A stretch of 64,000 nt of DNA. Source: Heliocidaris tuberculata. Lineage: Eukaryota > Echinodermata > Echinoidea > Camarodonta > Echinometridae. Shown one piece after another: positions 12,501 to 24,174 of this stretch. The DNA is taken from NCBI GenBank assembly GCA_025618425.1, contig CM046838.1:21151211-21215210 (forward strand), in the 5' to 3' direction. Within the stretch, counting starts at the first letter, position 1; every line of letters begins with the position of its first letter. The position numbers and the translations under genes were made by a program. The notes under the pieces are model-generated. The model was not told the origin of the DNA. It worked only from the letters and a program-made list of their open reading frames with translations, and searched no databases.

Positions 12501-13330
12501 CTTTCCTCTTCCTCTCCTTCCTCTTCTCTCCCTCTCTCTCTCTCCATCTCTCTCTCTCTCTCTCTCTCTTCATCAGGCCATCTCCTGCTGTCTAAATCTG
12601 AGATCACCCTTTACCTTCCCTTAAATTATAGATACCGTTTAAATGGAACGACGGTTAAATGTTTTCTAGGCAAGCAACCAATTTCGTATACAGACGAACC
12701 GCGGTCTCTTGTGCCTCATCGATGATTAATGAAATAATGAAGACAATTACAATTTAAGAATTCACCTTGTTCGCATCATGGTGATGCGGGAAACGTATAT
12801 AATCAGATAATGGATTACGGTGAGATACGAAAGATGGAACAGAGCAGGTGTCATATGTGAAGAGGTCTATAAAATGGGCATATGTTAATGCCCTAAATAA
12901 AGATTGTTTCATCTTGTATCTGATTTGGCATTTAATTTGTCACTTGTCTCATACATGCTTTATCTTCTTCATGCGTGTTCTGCAAAGGGCAAGGTCCAAA
13001 CATCAGATACATATGGTTATCGATCTATAGATTTTTCACTGTCGAGGGCCTTTTAAAACAAAAATATTGAGAAACACATCAGATGATCGTACCGAAGTAA
13101 CCGCAAAACAAAACAAAGAAACTCATGAAAATTAAAAAGTCCTAATCATACTACGATGATATAAAATATAACGATAATATGTTTTCACAACAAACTGATT
13201 TACAATGAAGTTTTGAAGAAAAAATATTGCCTTTTAGTGTATCTTCTGGTAGAGAGAAAAAGTATGTGGCAGTTTACAGACATATTACATGAAGCGTACA
13301 TTATTTTCAGTACATTTTCAGTGATGTCCC
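11595..13330. other. Unassigned sequence with a long CT tract
   Basis: No gene seen. 12095-12590 is strongly pyrimidine-rich on the plus strand: (CT)n at 12326-12350, C16 near 12407, and (CT)n at 12450-12495 and 12530-12570. Overlapping Leu/Ser-rich and Arg/Glu-rich frames in this tract are low-complexity artefacts. Confidence 0.6.
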
Positions 13331-13926
13331 TTAAAGGACAATCTGACCTTGGTAATGAGATGACTTGTGCGAAAGCAGAAAAATAAGAAAAACAGGATGG
13401 TGAAAGTTTGAAAGAAATCGGACAAGGACTAAGAAAGTTATGAAGTGATGTTTAAAAAATGAGATCACTACATCTATGCGAATCTCAAATTGACAATTTG
13501 GTGAGTCGATTGTGACATTTTTGTGGACAACTCTCCCGTTTGTCGTACACAAAAATATCATTAATTTGCGGTTTTCTTCTAGGGCTTTTACCCTTGGGGC
13601 AGTACCCAAAATATATTGGAGATAGTATATTGGTATAGGTCCTCATGAAAGAAAAAGATCCTACTGAGTAATACATTTTGAAAAAAGGCGACATTTAATT
13701 CATTATGTGTGTTGGAGCGAATGGGGAAGTTGTCCACAGCTACATCACAGTGACATTACCTATCCGGCCAATTTGAAATTCCCATATGTATAGTGATTAC
13801 AACTTTCAAAAAATTATAACTTTCTTATTGCTTGTCCGAGTTCGTTCAAACTTTCACCAATCTGCTTCTCTGATTTTTCCTCTTTCTTTCAAAGCAATTT
13901 GCTATTAAGGTTTGATTTCCCTTTAA
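13331..13926. mobile_element. TTAA-flanked foldback DNA transposon, copy 1
   Basis: Starts TTAAAGGACAATC at 13331 and ends GATTTCCCTTTAA at 13926, giving a TTAA target duplication. The arms are long imperfect inverted repeats: GGTGAAAGTTTGAAAGAAAT and AAGAAAGTTATGAAGT on the left against ATAACTTTCTTATTGCTTG and TTCAAACTTTCACCAATC on the right. 596 bp with no transposase. The TTAA site fits Kolobok or piggyBac groups; the AGGGGAA-type end does not decide between them. The frames at 13331-13694 are arm sequence. Confidence 0.8.
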
Positions 13927-14012
13927 ACTTAAATAATATAATAAATTATGTGAATATAATATATACGGGTGACTGCTTACTCTTGTAAATAATAAAAGTC
14001 ATGTTTGATATT

Positions 14013-14400
14013 CATTTCATTTTATTTCATTTCATTTCCAGGAAAACAGTATAACAATAATTACATAAAATACAAAATACAAAGTACACAAATACAATAG
14101 CAGAAAGAGAGAAGAAGGAAAAAAACAAAAAAACAAAAACACCAGCTAATGCCTGCGGATTACCAAAAGAAAACACAAAAAAGGTTCTCCTCATTAGCTG
14201 GTGGTAGAAATGCATAAATATTAAATGCAATATCATGAACATGTAGACATAAAAAGGTTCACCAGTAAAATACCAAAAAAAGTACCCCCAAAAAATACAT
14301 TTTTGTTGAACTTGATCACGATTCTGAGGCCAGTGTGGTATGATATAAATATTTAATGATATAACGGAAGACATGAAAGCGAAACATGACATGAGATACA
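14013..14400 (-). mobile_element. Probable LINE 3' UTR with hairpin and ATTTC tail
   Basis: In minus-strand sense the segment runs toward a terminal (GAAAT)n-like tail at 14013-14038. It contains a perfect 12-bp stem (CACCAGCTAATG at about 14139 against CATTAGCTGGTG at about 14201). A stem-loop next to a short tandem tail is the usual 3' end of CR1/L2-type LINEs. No RT motif could be read upstream, and the minus frame at 14027-14401 is not a known protein. Confidence 0.5.
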
Positions 14401-14756
14401 TTGCCTCTCAGACAGAAACATAATTCAAGGCAAGTTTGAAAGGAACGCTTTTATGAACACTTATCATGCTTAGTAACTTTCGATTCTGTATGAGTAACAT
14501 GAAAATAATCTTGAATAATGTAAGTAATATACGTCACAGATTTTTTTTTAGATTAGTGCTAGTAACACGATAAAAACTATTTTCGAAAAATCAACTGAAG
14601 GCAATTTCAATAGCCCTGTCTATCACCTTTAGAAATGTGCGAACATTACAATGGCATATTACGTAATCCGAACCTGATTTCTATGGGCAGTACAATAGTC
14701 CTTTGAAATTGCCCTTGAGTTTATTTTTCGAAAGTAGTTTTTATCGTGTTTAGTAT
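14401..14756. other. Unassigned sequence
   Basis: Nothing identifiable. May include further 5' parts of the adjacent minus-strand LINE remnant. Confidence 0.4.
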
Positions 14757-14786
14757 TAGTAGTAGTATTAATTTTGTAGTAATGAT

Positions 14787-14859
<73 letters not shown>

Positions 14860-14913
14860 AAGTCGTAGTAGTAGATGCAAAGGTAGTAGTAATAGGTGCA
14901 ATGGTAGTAGTAA

Positions 14914-14982
<69 letters not shown>

Positions 14983-14992
14983 CAGTAATAGT
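14757..14992. repeat. (TAG)n / (CAG)n trinucleotide microsatellite
   Basis: A TAG array at about 14786-14858, an interruption (AAGTCGTAG, ATGCAAAGG), a second TAG array to 14945, a block of CAG at about 14945-14972, then TAG again. The compound structure is consistent with point mutation of TAG to CAG followed by expansion. The poly-Leu frame on the minus strand is an artefact. Confidence 0.95.
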
Positions 14993-15566
14993 TTAATAGT
15001 AAAAAAGGATACGATAGGAAAAGTAATAGGACTATTTATTATGGAGTATTAGTATATCAGAAGCCATGATTGTAATGGCTATAGCTTCCTGTAGGCCTAT
15101 GAATGCAATTATTGTTAGGCCATAACGTTATCGCTGTGGTTCACGAGCTCAAATCTGGAGTCACTTACGTCTTATCACTTCAGCGCCCCTATTGCTCTCA
15201 TTCACGCAGTAACGACGTTCTGCATCTGAAGAATTCCCTGCTATGACGTCATCAGTTCTCCCGTATCACCTATACAAGGTATGCCTAATGTTGTCATCAG
15301 GTCATTCAACGGTTATTGCTCGCTCCAAATTATTTAACAGCATCGCGGCCTCATGCCAAGACACCGACGATGTAATTATCAACGTATTGTACTTCCAGCT
15401 TACATAAATTACATTTTGACATAGAAGAGGAAGAGAGGGCAACAACCAACAATATTGTTATGATCATCTGAAGCATAATAGCCAACCTTCAGATTGTAGT
15501 TTTGTTCCTCATGCATTGTAAACAGGGAAAGTCCCTCATTTAGATAACAACGAAACTTCATTACTA
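14993..15566. other. Unassigned sequence
   Basis: No gene or repeat identified. 15100-15330 is of balanced composition without repeats and could be unique genomic DNA. Confidence 0.4.
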
Positions 15567-16559
15567 CAGTGCGTCCCAGAAAAAAAGTTAACAGTTCGAA
15601 AAATCTCCCCAAATAAATGTTTACAAATATTTTAAGGAGATTTTCATACCTGTGGACAGCTTATAGGTTCTCTTCTATCAATGGACACCAAAATATCTTA
15701 CAATATTCTACGCTTGAGTGAGCAAAAGCCAATTTTGTGAAAGGGTGCAAAATCCAGACTTGACAAGGATTGATATTGGCTCTGGCCGTATCAGCCAAGC
15801 TGAGAGTCATGAAAAGGTTTAGAAACTTCCATATTCTGATCAATAAAAGACAATTTATAAAATAACAAGTTTTGTTCTTTGCATATTCTTACACATTCCA
15901 TCAACATCTTATGCTTGAGTGAGCAATTAACTACTTTGTTCGGTGGTTAAAATGTTACTTTTGGTGAGCCTATACTCAACCATAAAGTTTTGATGGGATA
16001 TATCAGAACATATAGTGAACGAAATCTGTTCTTTTATTAATTGTCTTTTATATTAATTGTCTTTTATTGATCAAAATATGACACTTTCTAAGCCTTTTCA
16101 TGAATTTCAACTTTGCTGATAACAGCCAGAACGGACAAACATACATTTGTCAAGTATGGATTTTGCACCCTTTCACAAAAGTGGCTTTTGCTCACTCAAG
16201 CGTAAAATATTGTGAGATATTTTGATGACATTTGATAGATGAGACTCTAAGCCGACCACAGGTATAAAAATTTCCTGAAAATATGTTGAAATGCTTAATT
16301 AGGGACTCTTTTTTCAACTGTCAATTCTAAAATGTTTTTCTAACTTTGATGATACCAGCAAGAACAAATAGCAATTCTTGTCATGTCTGAATTCTGCACC
16401 CTTTCAAAAAAGTGGCTTTTGATCACTCAGGCATAATGACTAGTCAGACTTTTGGTGATATTTCATAGGAGAAACCCTAAGCTATCTACAAGAATTTATT
16501 GAAAATATTCTGAAATATTTATTTTGGGAGACTCTTTCCAACTGTTTTGGGACGCACTG
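15567..16559. mobile_element. 1-kb Tc1/mariner-like foldback element
   Basis: Ends are CAGTGCGTCCCAGAAAAAAA at 15567 and, as reverse complement of the right end, CAGTGCGTCCCAAAACAGTT, with TA on both sides (15565-15566 and 16560-16561). The left arm (GAGTGAGCAAAAGCCA, TTTGTGAAAGGGTGCAAAAT) is matched in inverted orientation by the right arm (ATTTTGCACCCTTTCACAAA, TGGCTTTTGCTCACTC). The right side carries that block twice (about 16155-16200 and 16395-16430), so the right arm has duplicated internally. No transposase is encoded. Confidence 0.85.
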
Positions 16560-17773
16560 TAGTATATTTTAACTAACCTTTGTGCGGGTTTTGAATGGCA
16601 CCTTTAATTTAGTTATGTGAAGAATAAACCTTTTTAATGGTCATTGTACTGAAACGATTTACATATCAGAAAAAGCAATAATCTGTGGTTCGTATAATCT
16701 CTAATTGATATCAAGGAAACGAAACTGATAGGAAACTTCGATGACAGGAAATAAAGAAAGATATCCATCATTGATATTGGGGCGGGGGTTACGTAATATA
16801 TCTAGGCAGCCCCGCGTATGATATTCATCTATTGCAAGTTGTATTGGCCCCTGTTGATTTTTTATTCTAGAGCTTTTAGACGGGGGAGGGGGTAAGGGGT
16901 AGGGCGTACGTTGGTTTCATGAAGGATACGCCATTAGCCCTAGATAGGAAACTATCTAAAGTCACTCAAGGAAAATGCGGTAACATTTCGAGATATTCGA
17001 TCCAGTTGATGTTGTGGTAGTGTTTGATGTCGTGGTAGTGGGACTGTTGTGGTCTAGTGCCATCAGTATTGACAGAATGTTGGAGTGGTTGTGAAACCAA
17101 GATAAGTATATGGTATACTGCGACGGTGAAAACCCACTTGTTATTGAAATACAGTGTAAAAATCAAATTATCCTAGATCCAAGGAAGATGGGGGAATAAA
17201 AATGAAAAGCATGGCAAATAAAAAATACCGAAATATTGATTAAAAAAAAAAAACGACTAGGGGGGAATGACAAAGGTGTAGGAATAAGAATTTATTCGGG
17301 AGAAGGGATGAATATAAATCGAATATTATGAAAAAGGGAAGTAAAGGCGACACAAAACCTTAGCACGAGCGAGAGATTATAGGGAAATAAAAAGAAAGAG
17401 AAAGAGAATAAAAAACAGAGACAGAAAGAGACAGTTAAAAAAAAAAAAAAAACAGAGGTTAGAACCGTTAGAGAGAGAAAGAAAAGAATAGAAGATAGGC
17501 AGAAAGAGGGAGGAATGGGTGGCATAGTTTAGACCGAGACGGGAAAATAAATAACAGACTGAGGCGAATAATAATGACCGGTCAAATAGGGGCGATTTCC
17601 TCACCATGTGCAAAGGATTTAAAGGCTGATGTAGGCCACACTCACAATCGGTCAACGTGCTAAAGGACTTGATGCAACCAATAATTGACGGGGTGCTTGA
17701 TGCTGTTGAACCATCGACAGTTTAACTCGCGAGTGTGATGGGTTTTATGTTTCACTCCTGGCACTGGCCGCAT
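16560..17773. other. Unassigned sequence with a purine tract
   Basis: No gene seen. 17290-17520 is A/G-rich on the plus strand and explains the Phe/Ser/Leu-rich minus frames at 17292-17655. Short A runs lie near 17242 and 17437. Confidence 0.5.
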
Positions 17774-18324
17774 TTAAAGGGGAAGTCTACCCAGATTCCA
17801 AACTGGTTTTAGAAGAAGCAGAATTTAAAAAAAACAACAACAACAGATCAGTGAAGATTTGACCAAAATACGATAAGAAATAAGAAAGTTTTGAATTTTT
17901 AAAGTTGTAATCAATCAAACACAAATTGGCAACTTAGTGACGTATCTTGCGAGCCCCTGTACCCAAGAAATCATTAATTTCCAATTTCACTAAAGGAAAT
18001 ATTAAATCGTACATGCATCTTAGATATAATCATTGCTCATAATGTTTTTGCACAAAAACTGAATGAAACAAATTTATTCCTTCATCAAAAACTGAGAAAA
18101 CGAAAATTTGTGAATTGTCTGAACTTAGCAAATGGGAGAGGAGCTCGCAAAATACGTCACGGAATTGCCAATTTGTATTTGATTGATTACAACTTCAAAC
18201 ATTCATAACTTTCTTTATTAATATTTCTTATCGGATTTTGCTCAAACTTTCACTATAGTCTGTTTCTCTCATTTTCGTTCATTTATTCAACTCAACTTAA
18301 TACCAGTGTGGACTTTCCCTTTGA
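17774..18324. mobile_element. TTAA-flanked foldback DNA transposon, copy 2
   Basis: Begins TTAAAGGGGAAGTCTACCC at 17774 and ends GGACTTTCCCTTTGA at 18324, the right TTAA being changed to TTGA. The arms match over long stretches: TTGTAATCAATCAAACACAA on the left against TTGTATTTGATTGATTACAA on the right, GACGTATCTTGCGAGC against GCTCGCAAAATACGTC, and ATAAGAAATAAGAAAGTTTT against AACTTTCTTTATTAATATTT. 551 bp, non-autonomous, same family as 13331 and 53082. Confidence 0.83.
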
Positions 18325-18683
18325 AAGTAGTATTGAAAATTTATACAATACTTTGCGGAGTAGTATAAACTTTGAATGTAAAAAAAAAAAATTTTAGAAA
18401 AACGATCAACATAAATTAGTATAAGGGAAAAAGTTAATGCTCATTGATTTTTTCTTTTTTTTAAATAAGAGATATAGGTATTGTCCTCGTATCGGTACGA
18501 ATAACCCATTAAAGCACAGATTACGTTACGAGAAGAACAATTTCAATGGAATTTCATTTTTTTCATCACACTTTGGACTCATTTTACAACATGTATTTTG
18601 AAAGGTTAAAGAGGACAGGTCAAGAGGCAGAAATATGGAAATGGAGAATGGGAGACACAGGAGATAGGCAGAGAGGGGCATGT

Positions 18684-18728
<45 letters not shown>

Positions 18729-18848
18729 AAGAGAGCGAGAGGGATAGAGGGGAAGAAAGAGAAGAGAGGAAAGGAGGAAATAAACAGACAAGGATACCGT
18801 CCTAGTAGACCAGTAGTGAGAGAGAAGAGGAGTTGGCATAGGCGGCGT
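18325..18848. other. Unassigned sequence with a (GA)n tract
   Basis: No gene. A perfect (GA) run lies at about 18691-18720 inside a wider purine tract (18600-18790). Confidence 0.5.
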
Positions 18849-18886
18849 AGCCAGGGGGGGGGGGGGCACAAGGGCGCCATTCCCCT
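18849..18886 (+). mobile_element. Left end of a hAT-like MITE
   Basis: GGCGTAGCCAGG, a G run, then CACAAGGGCGCCATTCCCC. It is the counterpart of the right end at about 4470-4500. No matching right end or target duplication was found nearby. A short telomere-like TTAACCCTAACCCTACCCC patch follows at 18938-18957. Confidence 0.45.
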
Positions 18887-21290
18887 CTGTTCACCCGCTA
18901 AAAATAAAAGTAATCCATGGAGCTTAGGGTCAAGACCTTAACCCTAACCCTACCCCTATCCGTACACCTGTGTGTGTGTACGTGTGTGTAAGAATGTGAC
19001 TCCGTTTTTTTGTGTGTCACTCCCCGTCTGCGCTCCCCCCCCCCCCCCCCCCACTCCCACCTCGTCCAACACCAGTTGGAGTGCGTGGAGGGGAGAAAGT
19101 ATTCCTCAGGATATCCTATATCATTTTGGGTTCTTCTTTTACGCATTTGAATTCATTTTATTTCGTCCTGAAGCACTTCATATAGTGAATGCGCTCAAGA
19201 TGAAAGAATTTAAGTTGTCCCCTCTCATGAATACCTTCTCATATTTCTCCTTTTCATTGTAACCCTCATAAATGTATTCCTCTTTATTGTCCGGTTGCTG
19301 TCTCTCCATCTCACATTTTACTTCCTAAAATTCCTTTCTATGTACGATTGTCACTTTTCATTCCTCTTTTTATGCCCCACTCTATTTTCCACATGACGTT
19401 TCTCATATCCCTTTTTTTTCTCATTTCGTTTCCATCCTCTACCCCCTTCTCCCTTCCTGTTTATTCAGGTTTGATGTATGCTATCAGTATAAAGACATTT
19501 TTTGTCTCTAAAATGTATCCATTGTGTTGCAATGTTATGAGATGAACGGAATATAAAATCCTCATTTGTGCCGATCTTGCAGCTGTTTAGCGCTATTCTG
19601 GAAACAGTACGCTAATGCATTTAATATTGCACTGTAATATGTTTGGCTAATCTGACAATATCGTATTGACTTTTAATTGTTATGAAAATGAAAGATGTTT
19701 CTCACTTTAAAACGTTATCTTACAGTGATTAGATATAACACTTCAGCTTTCCATAAATATGATGAGGGCATTATATGCAAGATTGTAACAGCGTTGTATA
19801 ACTTCGATTAGTCAATACAACTTGAAAAATGTTGACTGTTACAATAACAATAACATTATTGTCATTTTAAACAATACATACAAAATAATTAGTAAACAGA
19901 GGCTATGCGTTTAAAAGGTGTTTTATGCAATACGTGTTCAATAATTATTACGTAAGAACGATGTGTTTTAGAAGTATTATGTTTTACCTTAGCTTATTAC
20001 TACCTCCCCCCCCCCCCCACAAACAAAAGAGAGAAATATTCTTACATGTCACTGTATAGTAATGCGTTCATTCAAAGAATGTGGAGCTACCACTACACAC
20101 CAAATTAAAAAAAGGCATATTAATGTAGCTGAAATATGTTTGCGTTTTGAATAAGTAACTGAATACTTTCATATCTTACTCTGATCGTCATAGCCGCACT
20201 TCATACTGTCATGCTTGTAACACGAGATGGCGCCAGACATTATTGCTTTTTATTTCGAGAAGGGAATCTTCTTTCCATGAACGGAATCCTTCAAGGTCTT
20301 TCCCAATAGGGCGATTGGGATTTGACGGGGTGATTTAGTCATGCTGCGTTGATAATAGGAGTATTCGACTTGGTGATTGAGGTGGTGATCATGGCGATGA
20401 CGACGACAATAATAACTATGACAAAAGAAATTCTGATGAAATGGTTGATTAAACTTGGCTTTGACGTCTGACAATGATTTATCTATGAAACATGGTTTTT
20501 GTTCATCACAACACCCCTTCCAAAGTAGTGGAATATTTCAAGTACGCATTCAGAGAGCAAGCATCTCTGTACCATTGGATATTATTACAGGCTTGTTATA
20601 TTGCGTGCCTTCCAGTGTTTCATGTCAGAATCCGAGGCATTCATTTCACCCGCGCGTAGTCCTAGATCTCAATAAGGGAGTAGCGTTGTATATAGTGGCG
20701 CAGAAGGCATAGGCATTATGGCGGGAGGGGGGGGGGGGGGCAACTTATTAGGTGAATGAAGGTCGAACTTACTAGGCCACCCATTAGAGGAGGGTCTTGA
20801 ATGGGGTTGTATCGTCTTCATTTGCCTCCCTTCTCCCTGTTTATCTCTTTCCCTCTTTCTTTATTTTTTTTCACATGCTTTTTTTTTTGGGGGGGGGGGG
20901 GGCGTCGCCCCGTATATAGCCCCCCAGGCTGTATAAGAAAACAAAAAGTGTTTCTCTGCAATTATTCATTTCGTACAGTCATCATTATTATCAGTTCATC
21001 ATGAGGCACAGAAAACCTCCAACCTCTTCATTCCACATTCCATGCAAAGCTCCCCCCCCCCAAAAAAAAAAATAATAATTTTGACAACTTCGCGCTGTGC
21101 CTACAATTTTACAGGAATCACAAACACACCCCTCCCCCATACACCCACACATACAAACATTCCTTCTCCATTTAAAACCTAAACATCATCTTGATTGATT
21201 CATGTTTTAATAATCATGTACCTGTTTTATTTACTCTTTTCTTTAACTGTTCCTTGTTCATTCTCACAACCTTGTAATATTTATATTGTA
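18887..21290. other. Unassigned sequence with G/C runs
   Basis: No gene supported. Contains C18 at 19035-19052, a C run at about 20007-20019, G runs at about 20727-20741 and 20889-20902, and a C9A10-like run at about 21053-21070. The G runs at 20727 (after GTGGCGCAGAAGGCATAGG) and 20889 (before GGCGTCGCCCC) look like further decayed poly-G MITE ends. Confidence 0.45.
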
Positions 21291-21560
21291 TTTCTCTCTG
21301 GAGCCTATAACCAACAAGCTTTGCTTTTACCTTAGGCTCCTTCATATCTTCATTTCCAATTATGTTAGTCATTATTTACAAGTAACGACAAGTAATCCAA
21401 AGTGATGTAATATACTTTTATTTACTTATGTTTATTAAAAACACCCTGTATTATTCTTATCATCATTATTTCTTGTAAACAAAACTGACAATATGTATTC
21501 TAAAAAATGAAATGTGAAAAGTGCATAAATATGAAATAAAAAGCGAACCAGAACCTGATC
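21291..21560 (+). mobile_element. Possible LINE 3' UTR with stem-loop
   Basis: A stem GGAGCCTA (21300) / TAGGCTCC (about 21334) encloses a loop with AAGC/GCTT. The following 200 bp is AT-rich and contains ATGAAATAAAAAG. This resembles the stem-loop 3' UTRs of CR1-type LINEs. No RT coding segment is recognisable upstream, so the call is tentative. Confidence 0.35.
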
Positions 21561-21577
21561 CTGTTTACTCTTTGTAG

Positions 21578-21786
21578 ACAAGGAAGTGCACGATGCCCTT
21601 CTTTATAAACAAACAACAAATAAGTATCAGCGCCTACTAAGTCCAGATTTCACATCTATTAATTCATACTTCAATATCTATAAACCAAGAAGAAGGCAGT
21701 TTGCTCGTGACGATGTAGCTGCAAGAAATATGAATAATCTGCTATTACCCTTTGAAACGAACAACGCTATCACTGCTTGTAAACAG
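21578..21786 (+). CDS. Possible internal exon of an unrecognised protein
   Basis: A 209-nt segment lies between an acceptor-like TTTACTCTTTGTAG (ending 21577) and a donor-like AACAG/GTATTA (GT at 21787). It is open in one frame throughout, with two leading nucleotides completing a codon and phase 0 at the end. The roughly 69-residue translation includes KEVHDALLYKQTTNKYQRLL and, further on, FNIYKPRRRQFARDDVAARN. It is of normal complexity, basic, with no low-complexity run, and I do not recognise the family. The open frame continues past the donor to 21848, so a chance frame or an old transposon fragment remains possible. No neighbouring exon was found. Confidence 0.3.
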
Positions 21787-21849
21787 GTATTATATTTTGT
21801 AAGGGATATACACGAAAAAAGGTTCCGCACAAGGAACATTCTGCCGTAA

Positions 21850-23210
21850 GGCAATAGTATAGCCTTTGGAAATGGATAAAATTTATATGTACAAATCGAA
21901 TCTACATTTTAATGTCCACTAATGCATACTGCATTCGGGGTATTGTATAACACTATATCTTTTGTTATGAATGAGAAAACAGATGTTTCTCCTTTTGATA
22001 TATATTTTATAATTCAAACAAGGTGATCGCATTGCTACATATTAATGATTCAAAGAGCTTTATCAAAGTTAAGCAGATGCTTTCGTTTTCTAGTAATGTA
22101 GAGTTCAAATCAAAGTGTCTTTTCTATGCATGCCATGAGCATAGTTTGCTAAATTGGGATTTTTCTCCCACCACCTTGTGATTTTTTAAATGTATGACTA
22201 CTCAAGGCAACTTGGAAATAAAAGGTCAATCATTAATGAAAGGCTCATGTCACACTACATTCACTATAATGATTGACAAAAATGTAAAAATTTGTAACTC
22301 CTGTATCCTCTACACTGTCATGTGAAAGAAGGCTCTATCACATTGCTAATTCAAAACGAAAAGAATTACTCATGAAAGTATCGTACATTTCAAATATAAC
22401 TAGATTTTGTTGGGCAACCAAAATATCTCTCAGTCCCACGTGGGCATATCAGTGCATGTTCTTCTCAAATTTTCTCCCACATTCAACAATTTTGTCTTGA
22501 TTTTTTTCCTGGAACGAACAGCTTCAACCGCCCGAGGATTTTTATAATCGCATTTGGAATTCTGAATATGTACACTGTATCTTAAAATGCAATTTCGTTG
22601 CCATAAACGCTTGCAAAGGCTTCCTCTGAAAAGAAAGTTGTGTTCTGTTAAAAGATATAATTGTGAGATTTTCATTCTTTTTTCTCCTATTTGGAAGAAT
22701 ATCACAGCGATAATGTTCATGCTTCTGAAATGCCCATATTCCAGAAAAGACTGAAAAATATTCTGGAATTTGGTCCAAAGTGTATTGCCACATGATTGTG
22801 GGTGTAGTCCCATATGTATGGATGTTTTTTCTTCACACCTCGTGATTTCGAGCCAGATTGGGTCATCATTTTTTTCTTCATTTAGATGATTCCAAAACAT
22901 CACAAGTGACAGTTTAGAAACATTCTTAAGTATATACATAGTCAGCCTTTCCCAATAACTTACATACAGTTATTTTCACAATGTAATTACTTGACCAGTA
23001 TACTCTCCTTTATCTTTAAAATGATATTGGGAATGATTTTTGAAGGCGCGGCAGTGTGGTCGGGCATGTAACCTTAGGCGTTTTCATGGCTGACAGGGCA
23101 ATGCAAATCACGTGGTCTTCATGGTTGGAAAGCTGTCAAAATACCATGCATTAAAGATGAGGCGTGGACACGTGTTACTCATTCCGTGGCCAGTCGGTCT
23201 GTCCGAAGGA
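21850..23210. other. Unassigned sequence with a 169-codon minus frame
   Basis: The frame at 22939-22430 (minus) is one of the longest non-repetitive ones in the window. It is rich in Lys, Asn, Phe and Cys, and I see no signal peptide, domain motif or splice pattern to support it. 23040-23200 is complex, repeat-free DNA with an octamer ATGCAAAT at 23101-23108 directly followed by CACGTG, and a second CACGTG at 23169-23174. This could be regulatory but is not demonstrable here. Confidence 0.35.
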
Positions 23211-23218
23211 ATGCCGGA

Positions 23219-23416
23219 CTTGGGGGGGGGGGGGGCACACACTGGCCCGTGTCCCCCTAATGTTTAATACAAAAAGGAAAAAAAATGTGCCCCAACCTGT
23301 ATAATTTTCGACCAAAAAGGCACATGAAATTCTAATAACTTTTTGTTTGTTTGCTTGTTAGAATGTTTTTGTAATTGCACCCCCACTCCCCTTGACAAAA
23401 ACCTGGGTCCGCCCCT
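23219..23416. mobile_element. hAT-type MITE with 8-bp target duplication
   Basis: Flanked by a perfect duplication GTCCGAAG (23211-23218 and 23417-23424). The right end reads CCTGGGTCCGCCCCTG, whose reverse complement CAGGGGCGGACCCAGG is a typical hAT terminal repeat. The left end is decayed (GAATGCCGGACTTGG) and is followed by a G14 run. 198 bp, non-coding. The 8-bp duplication plus CAGGGGCGG end supports the hAT superfamily. Confidence 0.85.
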
Positions 23417-23889
23417 GGTCCGAAGTGTATATATTGAGAGTGTTGTCTTGGAAAGTAACAACATTGGTTTACCCCCTCACTGACACTGTGACCTCCCTAG
23501 TTATATGGGACACAAACATTCCAGTTGCAATTCACCTATAGGGGAGTCAATCCATCTTCAGGATTGGGGGCGGGGGAGGGGGTGAATGCACGAACTGTAG
23601 TTATACGCTTCGTAGTATTCGCAGTTAATCTCGACATTAGTGGGGGCCAACTGCCCTCGCACCGCTCTCCCCCTTCAGCATCAACGTCCCTGACTGCCTA
23701 GATAGTCTCCTTTTAATTTCAAACAGGGGTGCTAGAGAGGAAGGAATTACAAAGCGTTTTTTTTTTCTTTTTAAATATGTATTTTAATTTGGTTGTATTC
23801 TCAAGTGTGTTCTTTACATATGTATAAATTAATTTAGATTATTATGTATTAGAAATACTCCCGATATATAAAGATGGATACGGTAGCAA

Positions 23890-24169
23890 GAAGCGGCATA
23901 TCGTAGGTCCATACATGGGCCGGAGCCGAGGGAGAGGGGGGGGGGGGGGGGGGGGGGAGGCACGTATACAGGCCTTACTCGATGGATGGAATGGAAATTA
24001 ACAAGGCAATTTATTTAGGGGAATGAGCGTCGTATTATCTTGTTTTCACGTTTCCTTTCCCATCTTCTCTTCTTTCTCTTTCTCTCTTTTTCTCTTGTTT
24101 TTTTCGCGATTCAATGGAAGAGGGGGGAAGGGGCACCCCCTGTGCCCCTATAACTACGCCTCTGGTAAC
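23890..24169. mobile_element. Decayed hAT-like MITE with a G22 run
   Basis: The right end GTGCCCCTATAACTACGCCT is followed by CTG and then GTAACAGA. On the left GTAGCAAG precedes AAGCGGCATATCGTAGG, a poor match. A G22 run lies at 23936-23957. The possible target duplication matches at only 5 of 8 positions, so the left boundary is uncertain. Confidence 0.4.
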
Positions 24170-24174
24170 AGATC

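Noticed and set aside
12317..12595. Leu/Ser-rich plus frame and Arg/Glu-rich minus frame
   Set aside because: (CT)n microsatellite; no other support.
18938..18957. Interstitial telomere repeat
   Set aside because: Only two TTAACCCTAACCC-like units; too short to distinguish from chance.
22430..22939. 169-codon minus frame as a gene
   Set aside because: Normal complexity but no recognisable domain, no promoter or splice signals, and AT-rich frames of this length are expected by chance in 64 kb.
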